The notes beneath the pieces were generated by a model that searched no databases, was not told where the DNA came from, and saw only the letters and a program-made list of their open reading frames with translations. From the NCBI GenBank assembly GCA_050303615.1, contig JBNLCC010000127.1, forward strand, positions 1-64,000: 64,000 nucleotides of DNA, read 5' to 3'. This DNA comes from CAZDXJ01 sp050303615 (GTDB lineage Bacteria; Pseudomonadota; Gammaproteobacteria; Methylococcales; Methylomonadaceae). Shown one piece after another: positions 25,451 to 35,514 of this stretch. Numbering within the stretch: position 1 is the first letter of the stretch; every line of letters begins with the position of its first letter. A program made the position numbers and the translations under genes.

Positions 25451-26188
25451 CTAATTATTTTCCGTTCCATTGGCCGCCTCCCAATCAATTGTTAGATCGG
25501 GTTTCCATGACACTGCAAATCCGTTCGGATATCTCATGTCGACCGTTGCTATTCCGTTTATTTTTTCGGCGCCCAATAAAGGCAGCGACCTTATGAACCG
25601 CTGCAGGTTATTCAACGGCTCTCTTCTACCTAACTGCAACTGCATACCGTTTTGCAAGTTCAGTTTCCACGACTGCCGTTCACTGACGATAAACGCGGTC
25701 AACTTCATGGAAAGGTCGGCTAACGCTGTTTGCAAACCTTTCATCACTTCCAGCAATCTTTTTTCATGTCCCGCCGGTCCGACAATCAAAGGCAGCGATC
25801 TAAAATCATCTGTATTATCAAGGGTGAAAAGCTCACCCCGTTCATTCAACAAACTGGTTTCGCCCCATCTCATAAAAGGCTTCTGTTCAAAAACTCGAAT
25901 GTCAATCGCATCCGGCCAAATGCGTTTGACTTCCGCTGCAGCAACCCACGGCAATGTTTCGACAGCGCTCTGCATCGCCTGGATATCCGCTGAAATCAAA
26001 TCCGTTGTCACCAGCGGCATCAACACTGTTTTAATTTCCGCCTTACTCAGATATTGAAAAACACCTTCGACCCTGACATAGCGGACCGGCATCAACTGTT
26101 TGGCGTAGCTTTTCGCTTGTTCCCATCGGCCAACTGCATAAACAGCCAGAACCACGCCGATGATAATAATGGATATGCGTATACTCAC
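25451..26188 (-). CDS. ftsQ: cell division protein FtsQ
   Basis: FtsQ is the bitopic divisome scaffold that links FtsL-FtsB. The protein has 245 residues: a membrane segment at about 4-20 (RISIIIIGVVLAVYAVG), a POTRA domain (MPVRYVRVEGVFQYLSKAEI, then WVAAAEVKRIWPDAIDIRV) and a beta domain. The cytoplasmic tail is only 3-4 residues, much shorter than in enteric FtsQ. An upstream start would run into ddl, which ends 9 bases before. POTRA and beta domains are intact, so function is likely kept. Confidence 0.93.
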   Translation of the reverse strand: MSIRISIIIIGVVLAVYAVGRWEQAKSYAKQLMPVRYVRVEGVFQYLSKAEIKTVLMPLVTTDLISADIQAMQSAVETLPWVAAAEVKRIWPDAIDIRVFEQKPFMRWGETSLLNERGELFTLDNTDDFRSLPLIVGPAGHEKRLLEVMKGLQTALADLSMKLTAFIVSERQSWKLNLQNGMQLQLGRREPLNNLQRFIRSLPLLGAEKINGIATVDMRYPNGFAVSWKPDLTIDWEAANGTENN

Positions 26189-26197
26189 TGCTTTGCA

Positions 26198-27130
26198 TCA
26201 CGCCATACTGCTTTCAAGGATGCGCCATACCAATTCATCAAAGTCGACTCCCGCCGCTTTTGCCGCCATCGGCACCAGACTGTGATCGGTCATGCCGGGT
26301 ACCGTGTTGATTTCAATCAACTGGGAGCCATCCGCCTCGTCGATAAACACATCGACTCTCGCCCATCCGCTTATCGCGATAACATGACAAGCTTCCAGCG
26401 CCAGCTCCTGCAATGCCTGCTCACGCCGGACATCCAACCCGCAAGGACAATGATAGGCAGTGGTATCGGCAAAGTATTTTGCGTCATAATCGTAAAACGC
26501 GTTGGGCGTTTCCAGCCGGATTACCGGTAAAGCCTCTCCGGCCAAAACGGCAACCGTATATTCATTTCCACGAACCCATGCTTCCGCATAGACAGCGCAC
26601 CGATATTGTTTTGCAACATGCCAGGCCGCAAGCAATTGTTCACGGTCGGTAGCCTTACTCATTCCAATACTGGAACCTTCCAGAGCCGGTTTTACGATAA
26701 CGGGAAAACCCAATTCGGCGATACATTGATCGATATCCGCTTCGTTATCCAGTAAACACCAGGACGGCGTCGGCAACTTCCATCCCTGCCAGCATAATTT
26801 AGTACGTAATTTGTCCATACTCAGTGCCGAAGCCAATATGCCGCTACCGGTATAGGGAATGCGCATCGAATTCAACACCCCCTGCAATTCGCCGTCTTCA
26901 CCGCCGCGGCCATGAATAATATTGAATACCCGGTCGAAATTCTGCCCCAATAACGGCGTAATCGGATCCGCGCTGACATCGATACCTACCGCGTTGACTC
27001 CCTTGCGCAGTAAGGCCTGCAAAACAGCATTGCCGCTCTTTAAAGAGATTTCCCTTTCAGCGGCGGAACCTCCCATTAAAACAGCGACCTTCCCGAAATC
27101 GGCAGCATTTTTTACCGTACATGTTTTCAT
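26198..27130 (-). CDS. ddl: D-alanine-D-alanine ligase
   Basis: Ddl makes the D-Ala-D-Ala dipeptide for peptidoglycan. The protein has 310 residues with an ATP-grasp fold: KVAVLMGGSAAEREISLKSG at the N-terminus, the HGRGGEDGELQG signature, PVIVKPALEGSSIGMSK and INTVPGMTDHSLVPMAAKAAG. This is the DdlB type found in dcw clusters. The start overlaps the murB end by 4 bases, and ftsQ follows after 9 bases. Confidence 0.96.
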   Translation of the reverse strand: MKTCTVKNAADFGKVAVLMGGSAAEREISLKSGNAVLQALLRKGVNAVGIDVSADPITPLLGQNFDRVFNIIHGRGGEDGELQGVLNSMRIPYTGSGILASALSMDKLRTKLCWQGWKLPTPSWCLLDNEADIDQCIAELGFPVIVKPALEGSSIGMSKATDREQLLAAWHVAKQYRCAVYAEAWVRGNEYTVAVLAGEALPVIRLETPNAFYDYDAKYFADTTAYHCPCGLDVRREQALQELALEACHVIAISGWARVDVFIDEADGSQLIEINTVPGMTDHSLVPMAAKAAGVDFDELVWRILESSMA

Positions 27131-28050
27131 ACCGTTACCTTTTCTCCGATGATCCGAACTTCCGTCTGTAGCCTGATCCCCTGCCGCTTTTCAACTTCAG
27201 CTCTCACATATTCAATCAAATTTTCAATTTCAGCCGCAGTCGCTTTACCGGTATTCACGATAAAATTGGCATGTTTTTCTGAAACTTTGGCACGCCCTAA
27301 GCTATATCCTTTCAAGCCGCTGGCTTCGATCAACCGCGCAGCAAAATCACTTTCAGGATTTTTGAATACCGAACCGCAGGTCAATTGGTTTACCGGCTGG
27401 GTTTGGACCCGTTTTGCCAACAGCTCACGAATTTTCATCTCGCATTCAAAATCGCTGCCTTTGCGCAAATGCAAGCATGCTGCTAAAAACCACTCTTTTC
27501 TATTACTTTTGACCGACCGGTAACTAACGGCAAATTCATTGTGTCGGCGGGTTGCTATGCTGCCGTCAGACGCAATCATCTCGACACTTTCCACGATTTC
27601 CCATATTTCTCCGCCGAATGCACCGGCATTCATTGCCAAAGCACCGCCCAGCGTTCCGGGGATGCCTACCAGAAATTCGGCGCCTGTCAAGCCGTGCTTG
27701 CTGCAAAACCGGGCGACTTGGGCACAATGCACACCGGCTTCCACAGTGATCTTGTTTTCCGCGACAACCGCCATCTCTTTTAAGCTTGACCGGGTATTAA
27801 TGATAGTGCCGTTGATACCGCCGTCCCTTACCAGTAAATTACTGCCCAACCCAATCCAGTACAGCGGCTCGTGTTCCGGTAAACCCGCCAGAAAACGCGC
27901 CAAATCGTTTCGGTCAGCGGGGAAAAACATCTGTTTTGCCGGTCCACCAACGCGCCAGCTGGTATATTTGGCCAAATTTTCATTGGCTAATAATTTGCCT
28001 GTTCTTTCGCTTTTCATGGTTTCAACTATTCGGGCCGGATTTATATTCAT
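27127..28050 (-). CDS. murB: UDP-N-acetylenolpyruvoylglucosamine reductase
   Basis: MurB reduces the enolpyruvyl group with NADPH and FAD to give UDP-MurNAc. The protein has 307 residues and is type II (no Tyr loop). Features are YTSWRVGGPAKQMFFP, the FAD-binding WIGLGSNLLVRDGG, EFLVGIPGTLGGALAMNAGAFG with the catalytic region, SYRSVK and CGSVFKNPESDFA with the catalytic Ser. It overlaps murC and ddl by 4 bases each, so coupling is tight. Confidence 0.97.
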   Translation of the reverse strand: MNINPARIVETMKSERTGKLLANENLAKYTSWRVGGPAKQMFFPADRNDLARFLAGLPEHEPLYWIGLGSNLLVRDGGINGTIINTRSSLKEMAVVAENKITVEAGVHCAQVARFCSKHGLTGAEFLVGIPGTLGGALAMNAGAFGGEIWEIVESVEMIASDGSIATRRHNEFAVSYRSVKSNRKEWFLAACLHLRKGSDFECEMKIRELLAKRVQTQPVNQLTCGSVFKNPESDFAARLIEASGLKGYSLGRAKVSEKHANFIVNTGKATAAEIENLIEYVRAEVEKRQGIRLQTEVRIIGEKVTV

Positions 28051-29483
28051 AGTTTCAAAGCCTCTGCAAGCTGCCGCGGCAGGTCGGCGGCAATCTGCCC
28101 CACATTTCCCGCCCCCATGGTTAAAATCACATCATCCGGTAAAACCAAAGCGGCCAGAACTTGCACCAACTCCTGTTTATTTTCAACGAATATCGGATCA
28201 ACCTGTCCCCTGGTACGAATTGCACGGCTCAAAGTTCTTCCATCAGCACCGGCTACCGGCGCTTCGCCCGCCGAATAAATATCCATCAATATCAACACAT
28301 CGACCGTGGATAGAATTTTGACAAAATCCTCAAATAAATCCCTGGTTCGGGAGTAGCGATGCGGTTGAAAGATCACTACCTTGCGGCGCGTAGGCCACGC
28401 CTGCCGAAGTGCTTCCAATGTTGCAGCCAACTCACGCGGATGATGGCCGTAATCATCAACAAATACCAACTTGCCGCCGCCGATTTCCAGTTCACCGTTT
28501 AATTGAAAACGCCGGCCCACGCCCTTAAAGCAAGCCAAGCTATCGATAATGGCTGTATCTTCGATGCCCAGTTTGGTGGCAACGGTTATCGCCGCCAATG
28601 CATTCAGCATATTATGCCAACCCGGCATATTCAGCGTTACCTGCAGAGGCTGATGATCACCCCAACGCTGCACAGTAAACGAAGTATGCATACCCCGCTG
28701 TTGAATGTTCATAGCACGCACATCTGCATCTTCGCTGACACCATAGGTTTTAACCGGCTTGGATAATTCCGGCAAAATATCCCTGACACCGTCATCGTCC
28801 GCACACATCACAGCCAAGCCGTAAAAAGGAATATGATGCAGAAATTCGACAAATGTGTCTTTTAAGCGTGTAAAACTGCCGTTATAGGTTTCCATGTGAT
28901 CCTGATCGATATTGGTCACTACCGCAATCATCGGCTGCAGGTATAAAAACGACGCATCACTTTCATCGGCCTCCGCTACCAGGAAATGCCCTTGGCCGAG
29001 CTTCGCGTTGCTGCCGGCACTGTTCAACCTTCCCCCGATCACGAAAGTCGGATCGAGATTTCCTTCCGCCAGTATACTGGCGGTCAGACTGGTGGTTGTG
29101 GTTTTACCATGGGTACCGGCAATCGCTATACCGAAACGGAAGCGCATTAATTCGGCCAGCATTTCCGCTCGCGGAATTACCGGAATCCTGCTGTCATAAG
29201 CGGCCTTGATTTCTTCATTGCGGCGGTCAACAGCACTCGAAGCAACCACGACATCAACGCCTTCAATATTGCTCCTGTCGTGACCGATAAAAACTTGTAC
29301 CCCTAACTCCGCTAACCTTTGTGTCACAGGGCCTGATTTGATATCCGAGCCGGAAACCCGGTAACCGAGGTTTAGCAATACTTCGGCAATGCCGCTCATG
29401 CCGGTACCGCCGATGCCGACGAAATGTATACGCTCGATGCTGGCAAAAGCCTGATCGGGCATTCTGCTGTCAGGTATTTTCAT
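28047..29483 (-). CDS. murC: UDP-N-acetylmuramate-L-alanine ligase
   Basis: MurC adds L-Ala to UDP-MurNAc. The protein has 478 residues from the ATG at 29483, chosen because GGGGG lies about 7 bases upstream and the product MKIPDSRMPDQ leads into IHFVGIGGTGMSGIAEVLL. The ATP loop is AIAGTHGKTTTTSLTASI, with further Mur-ligase landmarks at EADESDASFLYL and DDYGHHPRELAATLEALR. Its ATG overlaps the murG stop (ATGA), and its own end overlaps murB. Confidence 0.97.
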   Translation of the reverse strand: MKIPDSRMPDQAFASIERIHFVGIGGTGMSGIAEVLLNLGYRVSGSDIKSGPVTQRLAELGVQVFIGHDRSNIEGVDVVVASSAVDRRNEEIKAAYDSRIPVIPRAEMLAELMRFRFGIAIAGTHGKTTTTSLTASILAEGNLDPTFVIGGRLNSAGSNAKLGQGHFLVAEADESDASFLYLQPMIAVVTNIDQDHMETYNGSFTRLKDTFVEFLHHIPFYGLAVMCADDDGVRDILPELSKPVKTYGVSEDADVRAMNIQQRGMHTSFTVQRWGDHQPLQVTLNMPGWHNMLNALAAITVATKLGIEDTAIIDSLACFKGVGRRFQLNGELEIGGGKLVFVDDYGHHPRELAATLEALRQAWPTRRKVVIFQPHRYSRTRDLFEDFVKILSTVDVLILMDIYSAGEAPVAGADGRTLSRAIRTRGQVDPIFVENKQELVQVLAALVLPDDVILTMGAGNVGQIAADLPRQLAEALKL

Positions 29484-30535
29484 TTCTCTGCCCCCTTTAA
29501 ACACACTTCTACCACTTTAGCAGTCGCGTCCAATCTGGCGCAGGACCTCGACGCCGCGCCCATCTCGGCAAGATGCTCGATCACGAATTGAATTTTTTCC
29601 GCCAGTAATCCAGCAGTCACGTCTCTCTGATCGATGACTATCCCTCCGCCGGCATCGGTCAAATATCGGGCATTTGCTGTCTGGTGATCATCGATGGCAT
29701 ACGGGAAAGGAATCAAAATCGCCGGCAGACCGGCTGCCGCCAATTCACTAACCGTCATTGCTCCGGAGCGGCAGACAACCATGTCTGCCCACTGATAGGC
29801 AGCAGCCATATCATCAATGAAAGCGACCACCTCCGCCTTGACACCCAGTGAACGGTATTTTTCTCGGACGGTTTCAAGCATCGCCAAACCGGTTTGGTGT
29901 TTTACCGTTATTGAAGCTGTTTTTGCAGCGGCCGGGGGAACTATCTCGTTCAAAGCCCGCGCTCCCTGGCTGCCGCCGACGACCAACAGGTGTATTTGCC
30001 GCTCTGCTTCCCGATGCCGCTTTACGTCCAACCGGGTTAATTCCGTTCTTAGCGGATTACCGGTACATACGGCATGCCGCTGCGTTTTAAAACTGCCTGG
30101 AAAAGCTTCCAACACCCCATTGGCGAACCTCGCCAACAAGCGGTTCGTTGTACCGGGAATCCTGTTTTGTTCATGGATTACCAACGGTATCGAAAGTAAG
30201 CGCGCCATTAATCCGCCGGGGCCGGCAACAAACCCGCCCATACCCAGCACCACATCCGGCTGCCGCAGACGCAAAATTTTATAAGCCTGCATGCAGGCGC
30301 GCACCAGCATCAGCGGCGCTTGCACTTTCGACAAAATTCCTTTGCCGCGCAGACCCGCCACACTCAGCCAGTCGATAGCGATGTTATGTTCAGGAACAAC
30401 CCGACTCTCCATGCCCTGCCGGGTGCCCATCCAACTGACTTGCCAACCTTGTTCAAGCATCATATGGGCGACAGCCAGTGCGGGGAACACATGTCCGCCG
30501 GTGCCCCCGGCCATAATTACAATGCGTTTAGCCAT
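29480..30535 (-). CDS. murG: UDP-GlcNAc:lipid I N-acetylglucosaminyltransferase
   Basis: MurG converts lipid I to lipid II at the inner face of the cytoplasmic membrane. The protein has 351 residues from the ATG at 30535, giving MAKRIVIMAGGTGGHVFPAL; the frame is open 27 codons further but that extension lacks family features. Other landmarks are LGMGGFVAGPGGLMARL, VVGGSQGARALNE and the donor-binding CRSGAMTVSELAAAGLPAILIP. It overlaps ftsW by 19 bases and murC by 4. Confidence 0.97.
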   Translation of the reverse strand: MAKRIVIMAGGTGGHVFPALAVAHMMLEQGWQVSWMGTRQGMESRVVPEHNIAIDWLSVAGLRGKGILSKVQAPLMLVRACMQAYKILRLRQPDVVLGMGGFVAGPGGLMARLLSIPLVIHEQNRIPGTTNRLLARFANGVLEAFPGSFKTQRHAVCTGNPLRTELTRLDVKRHREAERQIHLLVVGGSQGARALNEIVPPAAAKTASITVKHQTGLAMLETVREKYRSLGVKAEVVAFIDDMAAAYQWADMVVCRSGAMTVSELAAAGLPAILIPFPYAIDDHQTANARYLTDAGGGIVIDQRDVTAGLLAEKIQFVIEHLAEMGAASRSCARLDATAKVVEVCLKGAEK

Positions 30536-31698
30536 TCCGGTTTCCTCTTGGGCACGTTGGCGTGCAGTTCTTCGACTTCGCTGTAAACGCGAAACAACAG
30601 GGCGACGGCGGCACACATAATGATCATGCTGCCGCCGCCGTAACTCATCAGCGGCAGCGTCAAACCTTTAGTCGGCAGCATGCCCATATTGACGCCCATA
30701 TTGACAAAGGACTGGAAACCGAACCAGATTCCCAAACCATAGGCAACATGTGCGGAAAAAACGGCGCCGGCCTGCTCGGCTTTGACCCCGATAGCGAACG
30801 CGCGCCAAACTAACACCACGAATAGTCCTATAACCAATACCACTCCGGCGAGCCCCAATTCCTCCGCGATGACTGAAAATAAGAAATCGGTATGTGCTTC
30901 CGGCAAATAGAACAATTTCTGGATACCGCTGCCCAGGCCGACACCCAGCCATTCGCCGCGGCCGAACGAAATCAGCGCCTGAATCAATTGAAACCCCGAG
31001 TCCAGCGGGTCAGCCCACGGATTAACAAAACTTGTTACCCTTGCCCAACGATAAGGCGACAAATAAACCAGCAATGCTGCAGCAACCGCTATAACTGACA
31101 GCAACGCTATGAACTGCCTGATTCGTGCCCCGGCCAAAAACATCAATCCTAATGCGATTATCATAATCACCACCGCCGAACCGAAATCCGGTTCCAGCAG
31201 CAGCAGCAGACTTGCCAGTGAAAACAGCAATAGCGGTCGCACCATGCCGAATACGGATCCTCTGACAGTATCCTTATGACGCGTCAAATATCCCGCCATA
31301 TAAATGACTGAGATAAATTTGACGACTTCCGACACCTGTACCCTTAAGCCGCCCAGGGACAACCAGCGTACACTGCCGTTCACTTTTACACCTAATCCGG
31401 GAATTAACACAATGACCAGCAACACCAGGCCAAAAACAAACAGCCATTGACTGATCCGCTGCCAAATATCCAAATTTATCGCCATCACCGCAACAGCGGC
31501 AACCAGACCCAGGGTAATATGCAGCAACTGCCTTAGCGGATAATAAAAGCTGTCGCCAGCCATTTTTGCTCCCAAGTGCATCGAGGCAGACGACACCATG
31601 ACATAACCAATGGTCAATAGGCATGTGCAGACCATGATTAATATCGGATCATAGTGAAGACTCTTAAACAGCACGGGAACCGATTTGGAACTGTTCAT
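30517..31698 (-). CDS. ftsW: peptidoglycan glycosyltransferase FtsW
   Basis: FtsW is the SEDS-family lipid II polymerase of septal synthesis, working with FtsI. The protein has 393 residues with about ten membrane helices. Conserved stretches are KVNGSVRWLSLGGLRVQVSE, LLLEPDFGSAVVIM with the essential acidic residue, and the C-terminal GLTLPLMSYGGGSMI. Its last 19 bases lie inside the murG start region, and its first 4 overlap the murD end. Confidence 0.97.
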   Translation of the reverse strand: MNSSKSVPVLFKSLHYDPILIMVCTCLLTIGYVMVSSASMHLGAKMAGDSFYYPLRQLLHITLGLVAAVAVMAINLDIWQRISQWLFVFGLVLLVIVLIPGLGVKVNGSVRWLSLGGLRVQVSEVVKFISVIYMAGYLTRHKDTVRGSVFGMVRPLLLFSLASLLLLLEPDFGSAVVIMIIALGLMFLAGARIRQFIALLSVIAVAAALLVYLSPYRWARVTSFVNPWADPLDSGFQLIQALISFGRGEWLGVGLGSGIQKLFYLPEAHTDFLFSVIAEELGLAGVVLVIGLFVVLVWRAFAIGVKAEQAGAVFSAHVAYGLGIWFGFQSFVNMGVNMGMLPTKGLTLPLMSYGGGSMIIMCAAVALLFRVYSEVEELHANVPKRKPEWLNAL

Positions 31699-33071
31699 GC
31701 GACAAGACTCCTAACCGCTGCAATAAATTTTTGGCCACGATCCTGATAATTCTCAAACTGATCGAGGCTTGCACAGGCTGGAGAGAGCAAGACATAATCT
31801 CCCTGCCGGGCGATCCCCGCAGCTTCGCGGACTGCTTGCTGCATGTTCTCAACCATACTGACCTGGACACGGCCATTCAGCGCCCGCTTAATCAAATCGG
31901 CATCCTTTCCCATTAATATCACCGCTTTTGCTTTTTCCTGCACGACAGCCGCCAAATCGTGCATTTCCGCACCTTTGGCATCGCCGCCGGCAATCAGCAC
32001 GATTTTTTTATCATAGCCGCCCCGCAAAGCGGCAATACATGCACCGATATTGGTTGCCTTGGAATCATTAACCCACACCACACCGTTGATTTCCGCCACG
32101 CGTTGCATGCGATGCTCCAGTCCCTTGAATTCCCTTAAAGCATTGCACATAGCTTGCTCTTGTAATCCAAGCGAATAACCCAAGGCCAATCCGGCCAATG
32201 CGTTTTCCAGGTTATGCCGTCCTTCAAGGCGCAACTCCCGAACTTGCATCAATTGTTTTCCCGAATGCACAATCCATTGTTCCGCCTGAAAGGCTTCCAC
32301 TTGGAAATCCGCCGCATGATCTAAACCGAATGTCACGGATTTCCTGGCCGGATCGTGCATTGCACTGACTATCGGATCATCGGCATTGAGCACCACCACC
32401 CCGTCACCGTTAAAAATCCGTTTTTTTCCCACGGCATATTGTTCAAGATTACCGTGCCTGTCCATATGGTCCGGCGTAACATTAAGCACCGTCGCTACCG
32501 CAGCATTCAAAGCACTGGTCCGCTCCAATTGAAAGCTGGATAGCTCCAAAACATACAAATCAACTTCCGGCTGCAACAAATCAAGTGCCGGGATACCCAG
32601 ATTACCCCCGACAGCCACTTTTTTTCCGGCATATTTAGCCATTTTGCCCAACATCGTGGTGACCGTACTCTTACCGTTTGAACCGGTGATTGCCGCAACC
32701 GGTTTTTGCACCGCACAGGCAAATAAATCGATGTCACTGATCACCTTGACATGGCGTAAAATTGCCTGCTTAATAGTCGGTTCATTGAGGGATATTCCCG
32801 GGCTAACCACCATATGTGTCGCCACCGCAAAAGCGGGCTGATCGAAACCACCGATGAAAACCGCGATACCCGGCATCCGTTCATTTAATTCTTCGATAAA
32901 AGGGGGCTTGGCCCGGCTGTCGACAATAGCGAAATCAAAACCGTAATATTGTAAAAACCTGGCAACTGACATCCCTGTTACGCCTAGTCCAACCACAAGT
33001 ATTTTTGCCGTATCCGGGGAAATTCCCAGCCTGTTCGCTAAAACTGTTCTAATGGCGGCTTTATCCATCAT
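31695..33071 (-). CDS. murD: UDP-N-acetylmuramoyl-L-alanine-D-glutamate ligase
   Basis: MurD adds D-Glu in stem peptide assembly. The protein has 458 residues: N-terminal UDP-binding domain with VVGLGVTGMSVARFL, the ATP loop AITGSNGKSTVTTMLGKM, VLNVTPDHMDRHG, and a C-terminal domain with VWVNDSKATNIGACIAAL and LSPACASLDQFENYQDRG. Tandem Met codons begin the frame (33071 and 33068). It starts 1 base after the mraY stop and overlaps ftsW by 4. Confidence 0.97.
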   Translation of the reverse strand: MMDKAAIRTVLANRLGISPDTAKILVVGLGVTGMSVARFLQYYGFDFAIVDSRAKPPFIEELNERMPGIAVFIGGFDQPAFAVATHMVVSPGISLNEPTIKQAILRHVKVISDIDLFACAVQKPVAAITGSNGKSTVTTMLGKMAKYAGKKVAVGGNLGIPALDLLQPEVDLYVLELSSFQLERTSALNAAVATVLNVTPDHMDRHGNLEQYAVGKKRIFNGDGVVVLNADDPIVSAMHDPARKSVTFGLDHAADFQVEAFQAEQWIVHSGKQLMQVRELRLEGRHNLENALAGLALGYSLGLQEQAMCNALREFKGLEHRMQRVAEINGVVWVNDSKATNIGACIAALRGGYDKKIVLIAGGDAKGAEMHDLAAVVQEKAKAVILMGKDADLIKRALNGRVQVSMVENMQQAVREAAGIARQGDYVLLSPACASLDQFENYQDRGQKFIAAVRSLVA

Positions 33072-33072
33072 C

Positions 33073-34155
33073 CTATCTCAGTTTCAAGGTCGCCAATCCG
33101 ACCAGTACCAGAATCACGGTAATAATCCAAAACCGGACGATAACCCGCGGTTCCGGCCAACCTTTCAATTCGAAATGGTGATGAATGGGCGCCATGCGAA
33201 ATACCCGTTTCCCCGTCAATTTATAGGAAAATACCTGAATAATGACGGAAACCGTCTCCATCACGAAAACGCCTCCCATAATCATCAAGACAATTTCCTG
33301 CCGCACTAACACCGCCAAAGCACCCAATGCCGCCCCGAGAGCCAAAGCACCGACATCGCCCATGAACACCATGGCAGGATAAGCGTTAAACCATAAAAAC
33401 CCCAATCCTGAGCCCACCAGCGCGGCGCAAAACACCATCAATTCACCGGACTTCGGCAAGAACGGGATAGCCAAATATTCGGCAAAATTATAATGTCCCG
33501 AAACATACGCGAAGATACCCAAGGCGCCGGCCACCATAACGGTTGGCATGATGGCTAATCCATCCAAACCATCGGTCAAATTCACCGCGTTGCTGGTGCC
33601 GACAATAACGAAGTAAGCAAGCACCACATACCACAACCCCATATCGATCATGACATTTTTAAAGAACGGCACAATCAATTGCGTTTCCGCTGCCAATTCG
33701 GCAGACGAATACAAAAATACCGCTGCGCTCAAGCCGATTGCCGACTGCCAAAGGTATTTCGCCTTTGCCGACAATCCGACACTGTTGCCGTATTTTATTT
33801 TTTTGTAGTCATCGACAAAGCCGATAACACCAAAAGCCATGGTCACCGACAAAACCACCCAAATATAACGATTCTGCAGATCCGCCCACAACAACGTGCT
33901 AACCGCTATCGCCACCAATATCAACGCACCGCCCATGGTTGGCGTACCGGCTTTGCTAAAATGCGATTCGGGGCCGTCATCACGAACACTCTGGCCGATA
34001 TTGCGCCGGCTCAAGCGCCGGATCATCCAAGGGCCGATGATAAAGGAAATAGTCAGCGCGGTGAGCGCACCTAATATGGCGCGGAACGTCAGATATTTCA
34101 ACACCCGGAATCCGCTGTCCAGTTCCATCAAATAGTCTGTTAAATAAACTAACAT
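33073..34155 (-). CDS. mraY: phospho-N-acetylmuramoyl-pentapeptide transferase
   Basis: MraY transfers the MurNAc-pentapeptide to undecaprenyl phosphate to form lipid I. It is an integral membrane protein of 360 residues with about ten helices. Signature segments are GTPTMGGALIL, FVDDYKKIKYGNSVGLSAK, NAVNLTDGLDGLAIMP and a cytoplasmic loop RMAPIHHHFELKGWPE with the HHH motif. It lies 3 bases after murF and 1 base before murD. Confidence 0.98.
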   Translation of the reverse strand: MLVYLTDYLMELDSGFRVLKYLTFRAILGALTALTISFIIGPWMIRRLSRRNIGQSVRDDGPESHFSKAGTPTMGGALILVAIAVSTLLWADLQNRYIWVVLSVTMAFGVIGFVDDYKKIKYGNSVGLSAKAKYLWQSAIGLSAAVFLYSSAELAAETQLIVPFFKNVMIDMGLWYVVLAYFVIVGTSNAVNLTDGLDGLAIMPTVMVAGALGIFAYVSGHYNFAEYLAIPFLPKSGELMVFCAALVGSGLGFLWFNAYPAMVFMGDVGALALGAALGALAVLVRQEIVLMIMGGVFVMETVSVIIQVFSYKLTGKRVFRMAPIHHHFELKGWPEPRVIVRFWIITVILVLVGLATLKLR

Positions 34156-34158
34156 GAG

Positions 34159-35514
34159 TTACATCCTGAAATTATCGACCAATGCAGCAGCCACTTTTTC
34201 CATATGTTGTGATCTTGAACCTTTGATCAGCACCGCTTCATTGCCTTGCACCTGTTTTTGCAAGGCTGTAATTAAATCTTGCTGGGACTCGAAAAAAAAT
34301 GCCCCTTTGCCGAACGCTCGCACAGTCTGTTCGGCATCGGGGCCGGTAGCTAACACGCGCACAATACCCATAGATTTAATCAGTTTGCCCATTTCTTCAT
34401 GAATTTTTCCGCTTTCATGGCCAAGCTCGCCGAAAGCGCCTAAAACCACCCACGGTTCACCGTCGCAAGCCTTTAATACTTCCAGCGCCGCTTTTAGTGA
34501 AGCCGGATTTGCATTGTATGTATCATCGATAACAATACCGCCCTGCCGGTTTACTAATGGCTGCAGCCGCCCGGTTACCGGCTTGACACTTTCCAAACCT
34601 TGTTTAATCTGCTGCAGTTCAATTCCTAATACCATGCATGCAGCACTGGCTGCCAGAGCATTGATAACATTATGTCTGCCGGCCAAAGCCATTTTGACTG
34701 CAACCGACTGTCCTGCTGCATTCAAGCTAAATTCAGTAACAAATTGATGATTGACAGTCCCTGTGTAAATTTCCGATGCATAGACGTTCGCAGTGTTAGT
34801 CAAGCCGAAAGAAATCACCGGCCGCTTACCGGCAATCTGCTGCCAATAGCGAAAATAAGGGTCGTCGGCATTTAAAACCGCTGTTCCGTTTTCCCCCAGG
34901 TTTTCGATAATCTCCCCTTTTGCCCTGGAAACGCCGTCAATATTGTCGAAACCTGCTATATGAGCAGCACTCACATTAGTGATAACCGATACGTCCGGTT
35001 CGGCACAGCCGCTGGTATAGCGAATTTCCCCCGGATGATTGGCACCCATTTCAATGACGGCATACTGATGTCGTTCATTCAGTCTTAATAAAGTCAACGG
35101 TACACCGATGTCATTATTGAGATTACCCAAGGTATACAAGACCTTTGCATTGACAGCCAAAATCGCCGCCGTCATTTCCTTTACCGTCGTCTTACCGTTA
35201 CTTCCGGTTATGCCGATTAATTTAACGCCGGACTGCCTACGCCAGGCATTTGCCAGACGGGCCATAGCAAGATGCGTATCCTCAACCACAATATGGCTCA
35301 ACTGCGTCTGTACCCTTTGTTGCACTATTGCTGCCGCTGCCTGCGCCTGTTCAGCCTGTTCGATAAAGTCGTTTCCGTCAAAATTCTCTCCCTTAATCGC
35401 AATAAATAAATCCCCGGGACGCATCGTTCTGGTGTCGATGCTCACTGAGGATACGTCGATATCATTGCCGTACAACCGGCCGTGCACAATCTTATTGATT
35501 TCAGCTAATTGCAT
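34159..35514 (-). CDS. murF: UDP-N-acetylmuramoyl-tripeptide-D-alanyl-D-alanine ligase
   Basis: MurF attaches the D-Ala-D-Ala dipeptide made by Ddl. The protein has 451 residues. Features are SIDTRTMRPGDLFIAIKG in the N-terminal domain, the ATP loop GITGSNGKTTVKEMTAAI, EMGANHPGEIRY and DDTYNANPASLKAALEVL near the C-terminal domain. The murE stop and murF start share one base at 35514, a TAATG-type overlap, so translation is coupled. Confidence 0.97.
   Translation of the reverse strand: MQLAEINKIVHGRLYGNDIDVSSVSIDTRTMRPGDLFIAIKGENFDGNDFIEQAEQAQAAAAIVQQRVQTQLSHIVVEDTHLAMARLANAWRRQSGVKLIGITGSNGKTTVKEMTAAILAVNAKVLYTLGNLNNDIGVPLTLLRLNERHQYAVIEMGANHPGEIRYTSGCAEPDVSVITNVSAAHIAGFDNIDGVSRAKGEIIENLGENGTAVLNADDPYFRYWQQIAGKRPVISFGLTNTANVYASEIYTGTVNHQFVTEFSLNAAGQSVAVKMALAGRHNVINALAASAACMVLGIELQQIKQGLESVKPVTGRLQPLVNRQGGIVIDDTYNANPASLKAALEVLKACDGEPWVVLGAFGELGHESGKIHEEMGKLIKSMGIVRVLATGPDAEQTVRAFGKGAFFFESQQDLITALQKQVQGNEAVLIKGSRSQHMEKVAAALVDNFRM

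Noticed and set aside
27539..28321. 260-codon plus-strand frame opposite murB and murC
   Set aside because: Spans two overlapping real genes on the other strand and has no coding features.
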